Origin: Polytrichum commune
Taxonomy: Eukaryota > Streptophyta > Polytrichopsida > Polytrichales > Polytrichaceae
Length of the DNA stretch: 64,000 nt
Assembly (NCBI GenBank): GCA_950295325.1
Contig: OX485804.1
Span: forward strand, 39,742,001 to 39,806,000
Direction of reading: 5' to 3'
In this document: in pieces, positions 1 to 11,874 of the stretch
How positions within the stretch are numbered: position 1 is the first letter of the stretch
Layout: every line of letters starts with the position of its first letter
Notes under the pieces: generated by a model
Seen by the model: the letters and a program-made list of their open reading frames with translations, nothing else
What the model was told of the DNA's origin: nothing
The model's database searches: none
Made by a program: the position numbers and the translations under genes

Positions 1-160
1 GTCTATGGTTTGATCTGTCTTTGGTTTGTTATTCTTTACATGGCAGCATGACATGCTTGAGGGGACCTTCCTCTTAAAGTGGGCACGTTTGTATTGGTTC
101 TTAATGCATTTGGCGTTGGCTTTTGGCCTTAAAGAAATAAGAAAAATCGTGCTAACTTTT

Positions 161-300
161 GAACCTAGAACGATGTCTATATTTGAGACACATAGTCCAA
201 TCTCATGGTAACATGTGTCTTTTTTGGTGTTCGTTTATCACAACAAGCCTTCTTGTATACCACTCAAAGATAGGTGTTCAATCAAGAGAAGCAACCATTG
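161..300 (+). repeat. Dispersed repeat fragment, copy 1
   Basis: This stretch begins gaacctagaa and includes acatagtccaatctca followed by a cactcaaa..taggtgt block. The same order of motifs recurs at about 13060-13195, inside a phytochrome intron, and more weakly at 9902-9970. It is a dispersed non-coding repeat of unknown class; I see no coding potential and no clear ends. Confidence 0.5.
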
Positions 301-351
301 TAAAGGCTCACATGCCTTAAATGTCAGCTTCAACATTGAGGTGTATACTTA

Positions 352-955
352 GGGCCACTTCACACACAAGGCTGAAGGCCCTTGACCATGGCAATGTAAG
401 AGCTCTCATTGGTCGAAAAGGCGGAGACCGTCCAAGTTCACTTCACACTAGGAGGTGAAGGCCTAAAGGCCCAAAGAAAAGTTCGTGGATGAAAAGTCTA
501 CATGGAGTCCTATATGGTTGGTTATGGATAAGGGTGCATGGTCTACCGGAATTTGCGTCAGACCCACCTCCAAGAGGTGGGCTTGACGCAAATTCTGGGA
601 GACCATGACTTTTTTAATAAATTTTTTCCAGCATGACAGATTTTAGGACAGATTGCATGGCAGATTCCAGGTAAGATTCTAGGACAGATTCCAAGACAAA
701 CAAACACCACCAAGTAATTATCTTAAATTGATAAACTTGGAGACATATTATATTAAACCAAATCCTCCCCTCTTTTTCCGCCAACAAAATATGCAATGGT
801 CCCGCAACATGGTTCATTCTCACTTCACACTATGCTTGACGGCCCAAGACTACATAAAAGGGCTTTCCCAACACCCATGGTATGGCTTTTGGATGAGAGT
901 CAAGGGTCCTCACCATTACAAGGTCACGGCTCTTGGCTCATGTGTGAAGTGGCCC
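352..955. mobile_element. PIF/Harbinger-like MITE with long TIRs, 604 bp
   Basis: The element starts GGGCCACTTCACAC and ends GTGTGAAGTGGCCC. The arms stay similar for well over 40 bp as imperfect terminal inverted repeats. It is flanked by TTA at 349-351 and TTA at 956-958. GGGCC-type termini with a TTA/TAA target are typical of PIF/Harbinger (Tourist-like) elements; this is family knowledge. It carries no transposase. Its left arm is clearly related to the right arm of the larger element at 61569-63397. Confidence 0.75.
538..606. repeat. Hairpin module inside the Harbinger-like MITE
   Basis: A near-palindrome runs from atggtct to gagaccat with a short loop at ctccaagag. The arms include aatttgcgtca and tgacgcaaatt. 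A diverged version with the same layout lies at 12416-12483 in a phytochrome intron, so the hairpin appears to be a mobile module rather than chance. Confidence 0.7.
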
Positions 956-958
956 TTA

Positions 959-2209
959 GGGCAGTCCCAAGGTGTCATTCATTTTCTCGAGTATCTTGCA
1001 GAGACGAAGGGCAAGTGTCAATTAATTTAAAGATAAATTGGGATTTGTTCAAAGCTCAAAGGAAGTTTGAAACCAACTGGCAATAGGACATAAGTTATGA
1101 ATCCTTAATAATGATAGTAGATACCCATTTCATTCTGAATCACAATCGGATTGTCTATGGCATGATCACTAAAATTGCCTTACAGCCCATTACAAGGAGC
1201 TTTAAGATCTACAAACACTATTGATGATCCTGCATTAACAAAATATGAGGTTCTTTGAACTAGATTCACAGAAACTATTTAAATTGTAGCCAGATCAACT
1301 ACTGTACCATTGCAATCCATACATTTAAACAACAACTAACTCTGTGAACTCAAAAACTACACTACATGTCATCTTTAGTGTTATTTAGTCTTTAATGTCA
1401 CTATGGTAACTTTTCGGATGGCACTTCTTATGAATAAATGAACATATGTTGTCATGGATAATGGGTGAGTTCATCCATTGGCCAAAACCCTAACTTCTCT
1501 TGTCAGGAACTTGTGATGAAATATTGTCATGGATGATTGAAATTTGGATGTAAAATCACTTGGTAAGTGACAGTAATTGCAACGATGTAACTCTACAATC
1601 CCTGAAATTTTTTACAAGGAATGACAACTAATGTTGTGTTATCATTTAGTGTTGGAGACACTACACCACAGTTTACAACTAGTATTGAGTAAGACAGTTA
1701 GAATTCCTGACACTCAATATCATATTTAGTGTTGTAACATTTCATTCTTAATAATATAACAGGGAAAACATCAGCCAGAGAAACACCTTCAGTAATCTAT
1801 GCACAATATGAGGTCCTTCTCCACATTGCAGGTTGGGGTATTGAGTATGTTATCCAAACTCAAGTTCAGCATCACTATACCCCTGTTTATCATCTACTCT
1901 ACAATTGCAAACGGAAGATTTGGATGGAGCAATGAGCTATAAATAGACAACACCCTTCACTACAGCCCTGTCCATGGCTTTGTTTGAATCCGAACATTAT
2001 GGTCCATTTGTACAATCTAACCTATATATCACTACTGACCACAGGCAATCACAAGTTCTCCCAGATAAATGTAATTACTGGCCGTGCCCTGAGGAACCTC
2101 TCAATCAAAGAGGATACGAAAATGGGTGATATTCAGCTGCAATCCCTATTTCTATAGTATGTAATTTGATTCAAAAAATGTCAAACAAAGCAAAGGGGAA
2201 CTGTCCAGA
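959..2209. other. No gene recognised; probable CHMP1 3' flank
   Basis: AT-rich sequence with no supported coding region. The right part, from about 2000, lies just 3' of the minus-strand CHMP1 stop codon and probably holds its 3'UTR. Short repeats of the type 'tagtgttgga/gtgttatttagt' occur at 1370-1740 but no element ends could be defined. Confidence 0.4.
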
Positions 2210-2827
2210 TCAACCCCTGCTTTTAAGCTCTGCTAACCGTCGGCTCAAATCGTCTTCGGAAACAGTTGATTCTGTATCACTGATAGGCTTGTGAGATGCT
2301 GCTTGTGGGAGACCCACAGAAACCTCTAGACCATAATCATCCGCCACTTGGTGCATGAGTGAATTCACTTCATCCTCTGGAGTTGAGAGGCTTGTGCTGC
2401 CAGCCATGGCCGTTTCCACGAACTCAGATTGCACCTCCATATTAACAAATGTCTTTTCAAACTGATCCATTGTCTGAGATATTTTTTGCATATTGCCCAC
2501 GGCAAGTGCACTGTCGAGGGCCTTGACTATGGAACCCATGGACTTGGTGATGGTTTGCATTTTGCTTTGTGTTCCGAGGCGAGCAACAACAGCATCAAGC
2601 CGCGATGCGAGACGTAAATAATTAAGCTGCTCGTTATGTTTCCGGATTGCATTTTGAGCATAGATTCGCGCACCGTCCATGTTGCCCTTCTCAATTGCCT
2701 TCTTAACCTTTAGTTTCTCAGACTTCTCCTCTGACTCACATTTTTTCGCTTGCCTGACCAACGTCTTCGCTGTGAACTTCAGCTGGAAAATCTGGTTCAA
2801 GAGCTTCTCTTGACTACCGCCCCCCAT
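2210..2827 (-). CDS. CHMP1: ESCRT-III subunit CHMP1 (VPS46/Did2 family)
   Basis: A 205-residue Snf7-family protein of the normal CHMP1 length. The family acts late in ESCRT-III assembly on endosomes: it recruits MIT-domain proteins such as VPS4 and LIP5 and helps sort membrane proteins into multivesicular bodies (established). The sequence shows the basic N-terminal helices (residues about 10-80, with [20 protein letters not shown]), the conserved [33 protein letters not shown] region and an acidic C-terminal half. The last residues, about 192-205 ([14 protein letters not shown]), form a typical MIT-interacting motif. The coding region is a single exon. The ATG at 2825-2827 is the first in frame and gives the family's MGG start; a splice acceptor lies just upstream. 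No defect is visible, so it is probably functional. Confidence 0.95.
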   Translation of the reverse strand: MGGGSQEKLLNQIFQLKFTAKTLVRQAKKCESEEKSEKLKVKKAIEKGNMDGARIYAQNAIRKHNEQLNYLRLASRLDAVVARLGTQSKMQTITKSMGSIVKALDSALAVGNMQKISQTMDQFEKTFVNMEVQSEFVETAMAGSTSLSTPEDEVNSLMHQVADDYGLEVSVGLPQAASHKPISDTESTVSEDDLSRRLAELKSRG

Positions 2828-3800
2828 TGTACTGCTTCTGTAACCTGCATGCGTAGGAGAAAGACCATGTCAATCTCTAAAAAATCAGTTAAAATTAACC
2901 TCATTCAACAATTGCAAAGAGGGGTGCAGATTTTGGAAGTCATTGTTGTCCTCTGAAGAAATTACTAATTATGCACCAAAAATTGTCTTCGTCACTAGTG
3001 TTAGCACACACTCTACCATGTCATACCCTTCCCAGAGTACGCCATCTCCAACTCCAGCCATCAAGGTACAGCATCACAGCCATCACAAATAATAATAAAC
3101 TGCATCCCAGGGAAGTTGGGAAAAGGAGAGGGATGCAAAATAGAAGCATTCCATGTCCCTCCAGTGTTCCTCCTATTACCAATCAACAGAATTTTCACAG
3201 AAGCCCCCTCGGCGCTCCTAAAATTTCTTATTGACATAGTTCTCTCCGAGCAATATTTATTAAGAAAAGCTGTAACCTTATTGTCTCTACTCAATTTCGT
3301 CCCCGTAATCCAGAGTCTTCCTCTAAGTCTGCCCAATACAGACATAAGCACAGTGAGATACACACACATACCTCCAATTGCCTGCGCCTCTGATCGATGT
3401 CCACGCTCCTAACCACGAAGCCAAAGCACCTGTGACAGAGTAATTCCCTCTGCCGGCCTCCCCGTATGTGCGAAACTAAGCATAAACTTGGTGTCCACAA
3501 AACGCCATCGCCAGAACTAGGGTTTCAATTTACTTTCTGCACGGGTTTGCGAATCTCGTGGTCCCAAACGCGGCGAAGCACGAAGATGGCAATTGTGGGA
3601 GAAATCGGTGCGGAGGAGACGCGTCAGGCGGTTGGTCGGGAGGCAGGGCGACTAAGTAAATGAGCAGGGGGGCGAGAGGAGCGAGGAAAACGCCATAGCC
3701 ACTTTCCAAAAAGGAAAGAGAAAGGAAGGGACTCGGAGTCGGGTCGTGGTCACCGGTACCAGCGGTCATTTCTTTTCGCATGCTTCAAACAAAAGAAAAA
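2828..3800 (-). promoter_or_regulatory. CHMP1 5'UTR with probable intron, and promoter region
   Basis: On the minus strand a TGCATGCAG acceptor lies about 17 nt before the CHMP1 ATG, and a GGAG/GTATGTGTG donor lies near 3370. This suggests a 5'UTR intron of roughly 500 bp. Further upstream, near 3516-3524, the minus strand reads AAACCCTAG, a telo-box-like motif common in 5' regions of plant housekeeping genes. The region 3400-3780 is richer in G+C than its surroundings. The transcription start cannot be placed from sequence alone. Confidence 0.5.
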
Positions 3801-3822
3801 GAAAAAGAAAAAGAAAAAGGAA
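3788..3822. repeat. Purine microsatellite (AAAAAG)n
   Basis: A run of about five imperfect aaaaag units just upstream of the CHMP1 promoter region. Confidence 0.8.
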
Positions 3823-3829
3823 GGTGAAC

Positions 3830-5867
3830 ATTATGTAGATGAGGCTAATGTGGAATCATTCAGCTGATGGATTTGAGAATTAGAAGCTCGAGAAGGTTAG
3901 CAATTGCAAATCATGATCAAAGAATTTGAAATCTTTGAAATTGGAGTTGAGAAAGGTGTTGATCTAGGCTATGAAATCAAAGATTCTTTGCTTCCCAATC
4001 TAATGTCACAAGGGGAACTCTTTTATCATTCAATGTTGTGGAAGTGGACAACATCATTAGTAAATTCTTCATGAATCGATTGCCAATGAAAACCAAGTTT
4101 ATTGTCAATATTGGTTGTGTCATGTCTCTAAAGTGGTCACATGTAAGATAAAATGTTGTTGAATTGGCTTGTCATTACAAAATACCCACAATACAAGTTG
4201 GTCAACACCTAATATCCACATCCTACCTCCTAATTTGCCCAAGTTGCCACTTCCTTATTTGCCCACCTCATGCACAAAAATCAAGTGTGTCATAGCTTGG
4301 TGGAAAGCACTCCTAACTATGGAAGATGGTGGGTGTAGTTTGACGTTTGTGAAGGTGACTAACCCAATATCATCAAGGAGGCGGCTAAATGACCATGTAT
4401 TACTCACTCACCAAATTAGAGCAACTATACTGCCGATTAGGAACCACAAATAGGTGTTTGATTAAGGAAGCTAACCAAATTAGCCTCATCTACCTTAGGT
4501 GAATGCATGGTATCAATACACAATACCAATTAATGTTATTAAAATAACTTATGTACCTAACCTGTATCAAACTTGTAATATTTGGTGGCAATGAGCAGGG
4601 AGAACCAACTCCTAGTTATAGATGAACCGGTTTAGTTTGAGAAATAACCAATTGAAGCTCAAGACATTAGGAAAATTACTGATCATTTTAGAAGAATCTA
4701 TAGAATATACCTTAGTCAACAAAGAAAAACTGAAAGATCATAACATGTAACCGGTTGGACTTGCAAACACTAGGATTTTGACCGATTGTGCTCAAAATCT
4801 CCCCGGACATTGTTTGGTGGGTATCACAAGAAGAGAGAATCTTTGTATACCCAAATTTTTGTTTGGGCCAATACCATCCTAATACCATATTGACATTAGG
4901 TGATTTTACTTAGATTTGAAGGTTCTTGCATTATATATAAACTTGAATGATATCAAAATCAAAGAAATCCTCAAATACCATATTCTATTGGTGTCAAAAA
5001 ATGTAAGATGTAAAAATATAGTCAAGAAGTATCAGTAAAATATGAGACCAAGCCAACACTGGTGTATACACCCAAGTGAATATGAGCCCATCTGCCCCAC
5101 AATGTACACGGGTGAACCATGTCTCATTTTATGGCTTACTACGTTCCTTGCGAGCGGTGGGCTCTATTGGGTTGGATCATCTAACTATGGTGAATGTTTC
5201 CTTGTGGGGGTGTAACCGGTCTTTGTTAAGTTTTCTTTTGTTTAGGACTAGGTAGGTTAAGTCTTTAAGAACGGTTTGGTATATGTGTATCATTAATTTT
5301 TTGGTTTCTAAAGGGGGGGGGTGTACTTTTTCTAGTTGATTTATAGACTTTTTATGTACTGTATGGCATCTGTTAATCCCACAATACTGACAATAAAGTG
5401 GTTAGTTGGATACCTAAAGTGGTTAGTTATCCAACTTAAAGTGGTTACTTAATGTGCAATATTTTATGTGTTTGTTTTGTATGATTGTCTATGTTCATCT
5501 ATCATGACAGAAGATGAATTCGATAAGTTTGTGTGTTATGTTTTCAGTTTGTGTCATGAGATCTCCTGTGTCACTAGGGGCTCCAATCGCACATATGATG
5601 TCGGGTCTACAAATAGGCATGGGGTTTGCACATGTGCAATCGAAGAGCCATGACAGGATAGTGTTATCTTGGGTTTTGTTGTTGTGGGTGCTAGCATTGA
5701 TTAGTGTGAGGCATCATGTGTGTGGGGAGGGTTTTAAGTAGGTTTGTGATTTGGTATGTGGTGGCATGTGTTGGGCTATTCTTATACCTTTTAGGATTTG
5801 ATTGTTACAATTAGATGGCATTACGTCTACTAACAGATTTGATATGGGGAAGGAATTTTTCATGTGA
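3830..5867. other. No gene recognised
   Basis: AT-rich intergenic DNA with only short, unsupported open frames. A run of G occurs near 5312-5320. I see no domain, no splice-consistent exon chain and no transposon with defined ends. Confidence 0.4.
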
Positions 5868-6490
5868 TTTGATGCACTGCAATTACGAAGTTTCCAGCTA
5901 CATCCCTGCTCGACACAATGCGCGCAACAAAAACTTGAATTAGTTCCACAACCGGAATCATCAACAAGTACCTGACATTCACACACTATTGAACTTGAGC
6001 AGAATTGCATTCTGAAAGAAATTAGGGTTCCGATTCTGTATGTGTTTTCCTCAACTCATCTCCTTCCTTTCATCAATGGCGCTGCCTCCGATATTCGTCT
6101 AGGAAGGACTTTTCATTGACTGTTATGGGCTGCAATTACGAAGTTTCCAGCTACATCCCTGCTTGACACGATGCATGTGCACGGCAAATACTTTAAATGC
6201 ACAGCCAGAGCTAGAGTAGAATCGTGAACAACTACCCTGCATTCACACAACTGTATTGAACTTGAGCATTGCAGGAAATTAAATTAGGGTTCTAAGTTGT
6301 ATGCATTTCTCCTCGCCTACTTTCCTTGATTTCAACAACGGCGCTGCCTCTTGTTCATGTACTAACAATTTTGATGTGGAGAAGGAACTTTTCATGTGAT
6401 TTATGCACTGCCATGGCGTTTCCAGCTACAGCCCTGCTTGACACGATGTCTGCAGCAAAATCTTTAGTTCACACTTGAACCTGTTCACCA
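5868..6490. repeat. Three diverged tandem copies upstream of the GT14 gene
   Basis: The block gcactgcaattacgaagttt..ccagctaca.ccctgct.gacac.atg recurs at about 5875, 6128 and 6405. It is followed in the first two copies by cattcacac..tattgaacttgagca and a .ttagggttc segment. Spacing is about 250-280 bp and the copies are clearly diverged. They lie 0.5-1.2 kb upstream of the GT14 start codon, so they may belong to its promoter or 5'UTR. Confidence 0.65.
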
Positions 6491-7041
6491 TTTCTTGGTC
6501 CGCACCTTCTACGAAAATCCAGCCAATTGTCCGGTCCTGCACTTTGGTGTAAAAATGTATGTGTTATTCAGAGTGATTATGTGTATTCCTCCCCATTCTT
6601 GTCTGTTTTTCCACTTCCTAGTGAAACATGATGCATTGCCGTGCAGGTTATGGACAGTCACAATAGATGGTGTCTTCAGCCTACAATATTATTCATCCTT
6701 CCCAGCGAAGAAGATGTTCTCGAAGAGTTCACAATTTGAAAAGAAGAAGAATTAGCATATAGCCCTACTGCTTGTCACCGGAACCCTGTAAATTTTGAAT
6801 GCATCTGGTTAGTCTTTACAAATGGTATTACGCCCTCCAGGCTCCGATTGTTCATCTTGTTGCCCTTGTGATAATGTTCTCAGGGGCAGTGAGCTCCGAA
6901 CTCAAAAACTTGCAGACTACATCCAATGAAGAAACATAAGTCCAATGATGGGATCGCCGCCTGAAACCTTGCCCTTCGCAGCTACCATTGCGACAGTGAT
7001 GCAGGGTTGGGGGATAATAATTACATCACTACAACAGAAGG

Positions 7042-9597
7042 ATGTCTGCCAGCTCTTTTCTTCTGCAATACCAAAGACTGATGGATTGGAAGCTCAAATC
7101 CAAGATCATTCTGCTCATGTTCACATGTGTAGGAGCAGGCGTCTTCCTCGGTGCACTTGGATGCTTTCACTACAACACCAATCCAAGAAGCTTTTTCAGC
7201 ACCAGCTACTGCAGCAGCTCATGTCCTCCCTCGAGAATCATCGTCCAGCACGATGACAACAAATCTGCATTCCCTTCTGATGAATTAGCGAACATCAAAA
7301 CAGATCAGGCTCCTCACCATCGAATGAGTGATGATGAGCTTCTTTGGAAAGCTTCCGTCGTGTATAAGAGGAGAAAAGGTGCCCCAGTGCACATGATTCC
7401 TAAAGTGGCCTTTCTGTTTCTATCCAGAGGCCCATTGCCGCTTGCGCCATTGTGGGAGCATTTCTTTGCAACGTATGAGGGATTTTACTCCATCTATGTG
7501 CATGCGGATCCAGATTACGCCCCCAATGTCACATCCTCTTCGGTGTTTCATAACAGGAACATTCCCAGTCAGGTTGGTGATTAGCTCATTGCCATCATTC
7601 CTCACATTTGGAATTTGATGCTTAGCAATTTATAAAGATGAGACTATGTACCCGAGTATGAAATTGTGTGGCAGCAAACTGCATGTGGGAAGGGTTGAAT
7701 ATTGTGTAACTTACTGTGAATTGCATGAATTAGTACAAAATTGTGTAAGTCGTAGTAGACTGCATGTTGTTTAGAATTTACAGCACATTTATTTTTGGTA
7801 GAGCCCATTACGCAATAAGCCGATTCTTAAGCTCCTGGAGTTCGGCATGCACTTCATGACGCTCTTCCGAGTATGATGTTCTTGAACTGCTGGTGTTGTC
7901 ATGAACCATTTTGGGTCAAGTCTTGACATACCATACATGTATGTATGTTGAAAGAGTCCCCCCTCAAAAGAGGGCAGTAGGCCGCGGGCGAAGAGGCTCT
8001 TCATTCATTCATGTCTCGTCAGGAGTCGGCGTTTATATCTATCTATCTGTATGTTGAGTTTCTTGTGTTTTAGGTGATGTTCCAATCCATGTGGTGCTGG
8101 AGTGGTAAACTGACAGGCTGCATGTGATCTGAGATGTGTAAGTGAGGACTTAGTTTTGAAAATGCGGAGTACGTGCTTCTTGAAATAGCATTGTTTCTTT
8201 GAATGAGGGGGGGGATCACAGACATCCAAAAATAGTAGAAGAATTTTGACCTTAACCATTGGCAGCTTGGTTTCAAGATTTGTCTCTCTATTCTTGGGTA
8301 GAAATGTCTGTTTTCAACTTGGATCGGAAATGGCAGTTGTTAAGATTACAAGACAGATGTTTTAAATTTTACCTCCCAAACCAAATTACACCTTCTGTTT
8401 TGTGAGGCTTACACCTGACGAGGTTTAAATTTCACCTCCAAAATATCACCTCCATTTTGCCAAATTTTGGCCAATATTCTTCTACCTTGGCCTACAGAAC
8501 CCATTTCGAAAACCACATCATCAAACATGTGTGAGCCCTACATGATAAAGAACTCAAGGATCAGACATTCCAGTATATGGAAATCTGGCATCAATTGAAT
8601 TATCAATCCAATCCCTTTGTGTGCAAACAGGGTTCATGTAAGGTATGCAGGTGTTAAGTGGCTCATTCTTCTGATATCCCTACTCATGTTTATTAGATTT
8701 GAATACTGGAACTCGCGCTAGATTAGCAAATCTACATTGGTTCCTGATTAAGCATCGGGAAATGTCTGATTTGCTTCTGAATTTTGGAATTGGGTGACAT
8801 GTGATTCCTTATGTGGTGAAGTCAGGGGCTTTAAAGTGGTTCCTGTTAAGTCTGAAGGATGGCCAATCGGATCGCCATGGTCATGGTCCTTAATGGTCCA
8901 CCTATACCAGTTTAGGGCCAAATATAGTGGGGCACTTAACACCCAAATACCTTTATATAATTCTTGTACCACGTGATACCTACAGGTAGTACGTTGGGGT
9001 GAGCACACAATGTGCGACGCGGAGCGACGGTTGCTTGCAAATGCGCTGCTTGACTTTGCAAATGAGCGCTTCATGTTGTTGTCGGAGAGGTGCATACCCA
9101 TGTATAACTTCAGCTACATCTACTCAGTTTTCATCAACACTCCTTACAGTTACGTCCAATCCATCGACGACCCAGGAATTTACGGCCGAGGCCGATACAA
9201 CCCCTACATGATGCCTGAGGTCCAGCCTGAGCAGTGGAGGAAAGGCTCTCAGTGGTTTGAAGTAACGCGTGAGTTGGCGGTTGAGATCGTGGCCGACACA
9301 AAGTATTACCCCAAGTTCAAGAACTTCTGCACACCGCACTGTTATGTGGACGAGCATTACATTCAAACAATGTTGTCCATTGAGTTTAGTGACAGGTTGT
9401 TGAACCGCTCCATAACCCACACCGATTGGCTGCACGGGGGAGCACACCCCACCTTGTTTGAAAGAGACGATATTTCCAAGGAGTTCCTTATCAACATTCG
9501 GAACTATTACTTCTTCTCAAGGAAGTACTCTGCCTCTACGTTGGAACCCTTACTCAAGCTCGCACCGGAGGTTATGTTCATACCCACTGGACAATGA
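7042..9597 (+). CDS. GT14 (core-2/I-branching type) glycosyltransferase, two exons
   Basis: Exon 1 is 7042-7572 and exon 2 is 8986-9597, joined by a GT-AG intron (CAG/GTTGG to TACAG/GTAG). Both exons hold whole codons and give 380 residues, usual for plant GT14 (Branch/DUF266) proteins. The family comprises type II Golgi enzymes; the acceptor cannot be predicted here. Residues about 20-42 form a signal anchor (IILLMFTCVGAGVFLGALGCF). Family motifs follow in order: PKVAFLFLSRGPLPLAPLWE, then MCDAERRLLANALLDFANE right after the junction, DPGIYGRGRYN, QWRKGSQWFEV, CYVDEHYIQTML and the GGAHPTLF segment. The usual LLSESCIP reads LLSERCIP here. The upstream ATG at 7042 was chosen; an in-frame ATG at 7081 before the anchor is a possible alternative start. 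No stop or frameshift is present. Confidence 0.9.
7573..8985 (+). other. GT14 intron
   Basis: A 1413-bp intron with GT at 7573-7574 and AG at 8984-8985. I see no defined mobile element inside it. Confidence 0.8.
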
Positions 9598-11874
9598 AGT
9601 CCATGCATTAATCTCCGTGATCAGCTTTCTCTCCTGCACTGGTAAGTATATTGCCAAGTACCCTCAAATCTCAGCTCCCTCCTCTGCTCGAAATTAGGTA
9701 GACAGGGCCTTAAATGGTTACTTTTCCCGATTAATTCACTTCTCCTAAATAAGCAATTGGTATGAGATGTTAGCAAACCCAAATCAAGGCCTCTGGCACT
9801 TTCCTCTAAGTTTGAGACCTCGTAAGAATATCTGATCATTTTCAAACTGAAGAATCTTTCTTCTAGGATGATTATATAGATCCCCAATTTATGTTTATTT
9901 TGAACCTAGAATAGTTAACAAATTCTGAGCACATAGCTAATCTCTTACACAATGTCTTTTTGACATCCATTTCTTTGAGTTACACCTAACCACACATTGC
10001 TCCGTTATAGATGTCAATTGAGATAATTAGCTAAACTAGGCATGCTTACCTCAGGTACATGGTTGAAAGACATGCTCAAGGTTTGAATTCTCAATTTGAC
10101 TCGAGATAGATCCTGAACCACATTTTGTTCCTTCTACAATATGTTCTAGTCACATGCCTAGTGTTTCCACCCATCACAGTACATGTGTATGCAAAGCCAA
10201 GAACCATTCTTTTGGCAATGGAGGGAGCTCATGAGATTCTGGATGTGGTTTAGAATTGGCCATAACTTACCTCAAGATCATAATAATTATCATCTTTGCC
10301 CTTACAGTTTGCAAACCCATTATGGAATCTGCTTGCACATAAGGATTCATCAAATCTATGCTGTCCACTGAACAATCAGTGTTTATAGAGCCTAAAAATC
10401 CCGGAATTCAGAGTGTCAAATCTCCCCAAAAAATGGAGTAGGCCTCAGGAGAATATGCAAAGAGAAAAAGTTGCAAGGTGAGTTGAATAAGCCATACTAA
10501 CAAGATTGCTAGAATTACTGAAGAATTCACTGTCAATCTTGTACATACCAACACTCATAAGTCACTCAAGGAATTAATTATCCATTTTGTACATGCTTCC
10601 TATCCTCGGTTCCAAATTGCAGCACAGCTCATCTATTGAGAGTGTCCATAGATGAGGTCCACCTCATCAATAGATGACCACAAACGCCCACAAATTCAAA
10701 GTATTCAACTTTCGATGTTTCTAAGGTGTTTTCAGCAATGAAACAATTTTCCAAAGAAATATGAACATGGATACTATTTGAAAGGATGGAGATTTATTAG
10801 AAAGAATAAAAGTTGAAATGTTAGAGCATTCTACCAGCAAACAACTTCCATATCCATCAAGACAAAAGCTTGTACAATTTAAGTGCCACTGACTAGGACT
10901 TTCAAAAGCCGCAGCATTATGCAATTCAATCTTGGTAGCATGAACAATAGCGTACAGTAGTTTAATTTCCGTTTGCTTGTAATTCTTTATTCATTACAGA
11001 AAACATAATCTTGATAATGTCTACTTTTCTAAAGCAATGGTGAAATGGAGAGGCAACAGTCACATGCAGACAGGCAACAATGACCAGACAGGCACAAGAT
11101 TCAACCCATGTCCAATAGGCAATAAACGTAGGACAGAAGAGTGCATTTAGAAAACACACAAACGGTCAAAGAGAGTATTGTCATTAAATTTTTTGCAATC
11201 AGAACAAGAGTAAGCAAGTCCTTCCTTCTAAGCTGCCTGTCACCATTTGCATCTTGTATTCAACTGCCACGTCATGTGCCTACAGTCCTCTGGTATTGTG
11301 AACTCTCATCCTTGCAACAATAGTGCCCACCCAATACACAAGGCTGTGGCAGCAGTAGAGGAATATCACTCCCAAAACAAGTCCATCTGCTCTCACCAAG
11401 AATATGAGCCTACCTTTTACCTTTACCTTACCTGTGCAGCTGCATAAACTCCAAAGGTCCAGACAAAATTGGGTGCAATCCTAGACATCTCTGGATACTT
11501 TCCCCAAGGAACTCAAAATTCATCTCCAGTTTCTATCGCCTCCATCCATTAAGTTGCCTTGGGAGGGTGGCCACTCGATCAGTGGAGGCCACCGGAGATT
11601 GCTTGTTTTGCTTGCCACATGTATTTCCGGATTGCTTTTGTGGGACACACAAGGGCAAAGTCATAGGAAAAAGGGCAGTCACGAGGAAACCCACTTCATT
11701 GTCGAGCCTTCGTCGTTGCTACCATGAGACGGGAGCCACATAGCCTCCAGATTGAGACACTTCAATTTTGGACACAGCTCACTTGCTTCCAAAGCAAGTC
11801 TTTTATGAAGACACTGGAACTCTATACTTCACCCTGTTATAAACATCGACAGAAGGCTCCAATATTTATATCGT
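9598..11874. other. Convergent intergenic region between GT14 and phytochrome
   Basis: This is the 3' side of both neighbouring genes. A weak copy of the dispersed repeat (gaacctagaa...cacatag) lies at 9902-9970. Only short chance open frames are present. The part nearest 11875 should hold the phytochrome 3'UTR. Confidence 0.4.

Noticed and set aside
3595-3663. Short plus-strand frame opposite the CHMP1 leader as a divergent gene
   Set aside because: Only about 25 codons from its ATG, no domain; the region reads better as CHMP1 promoter and 5'UTR.
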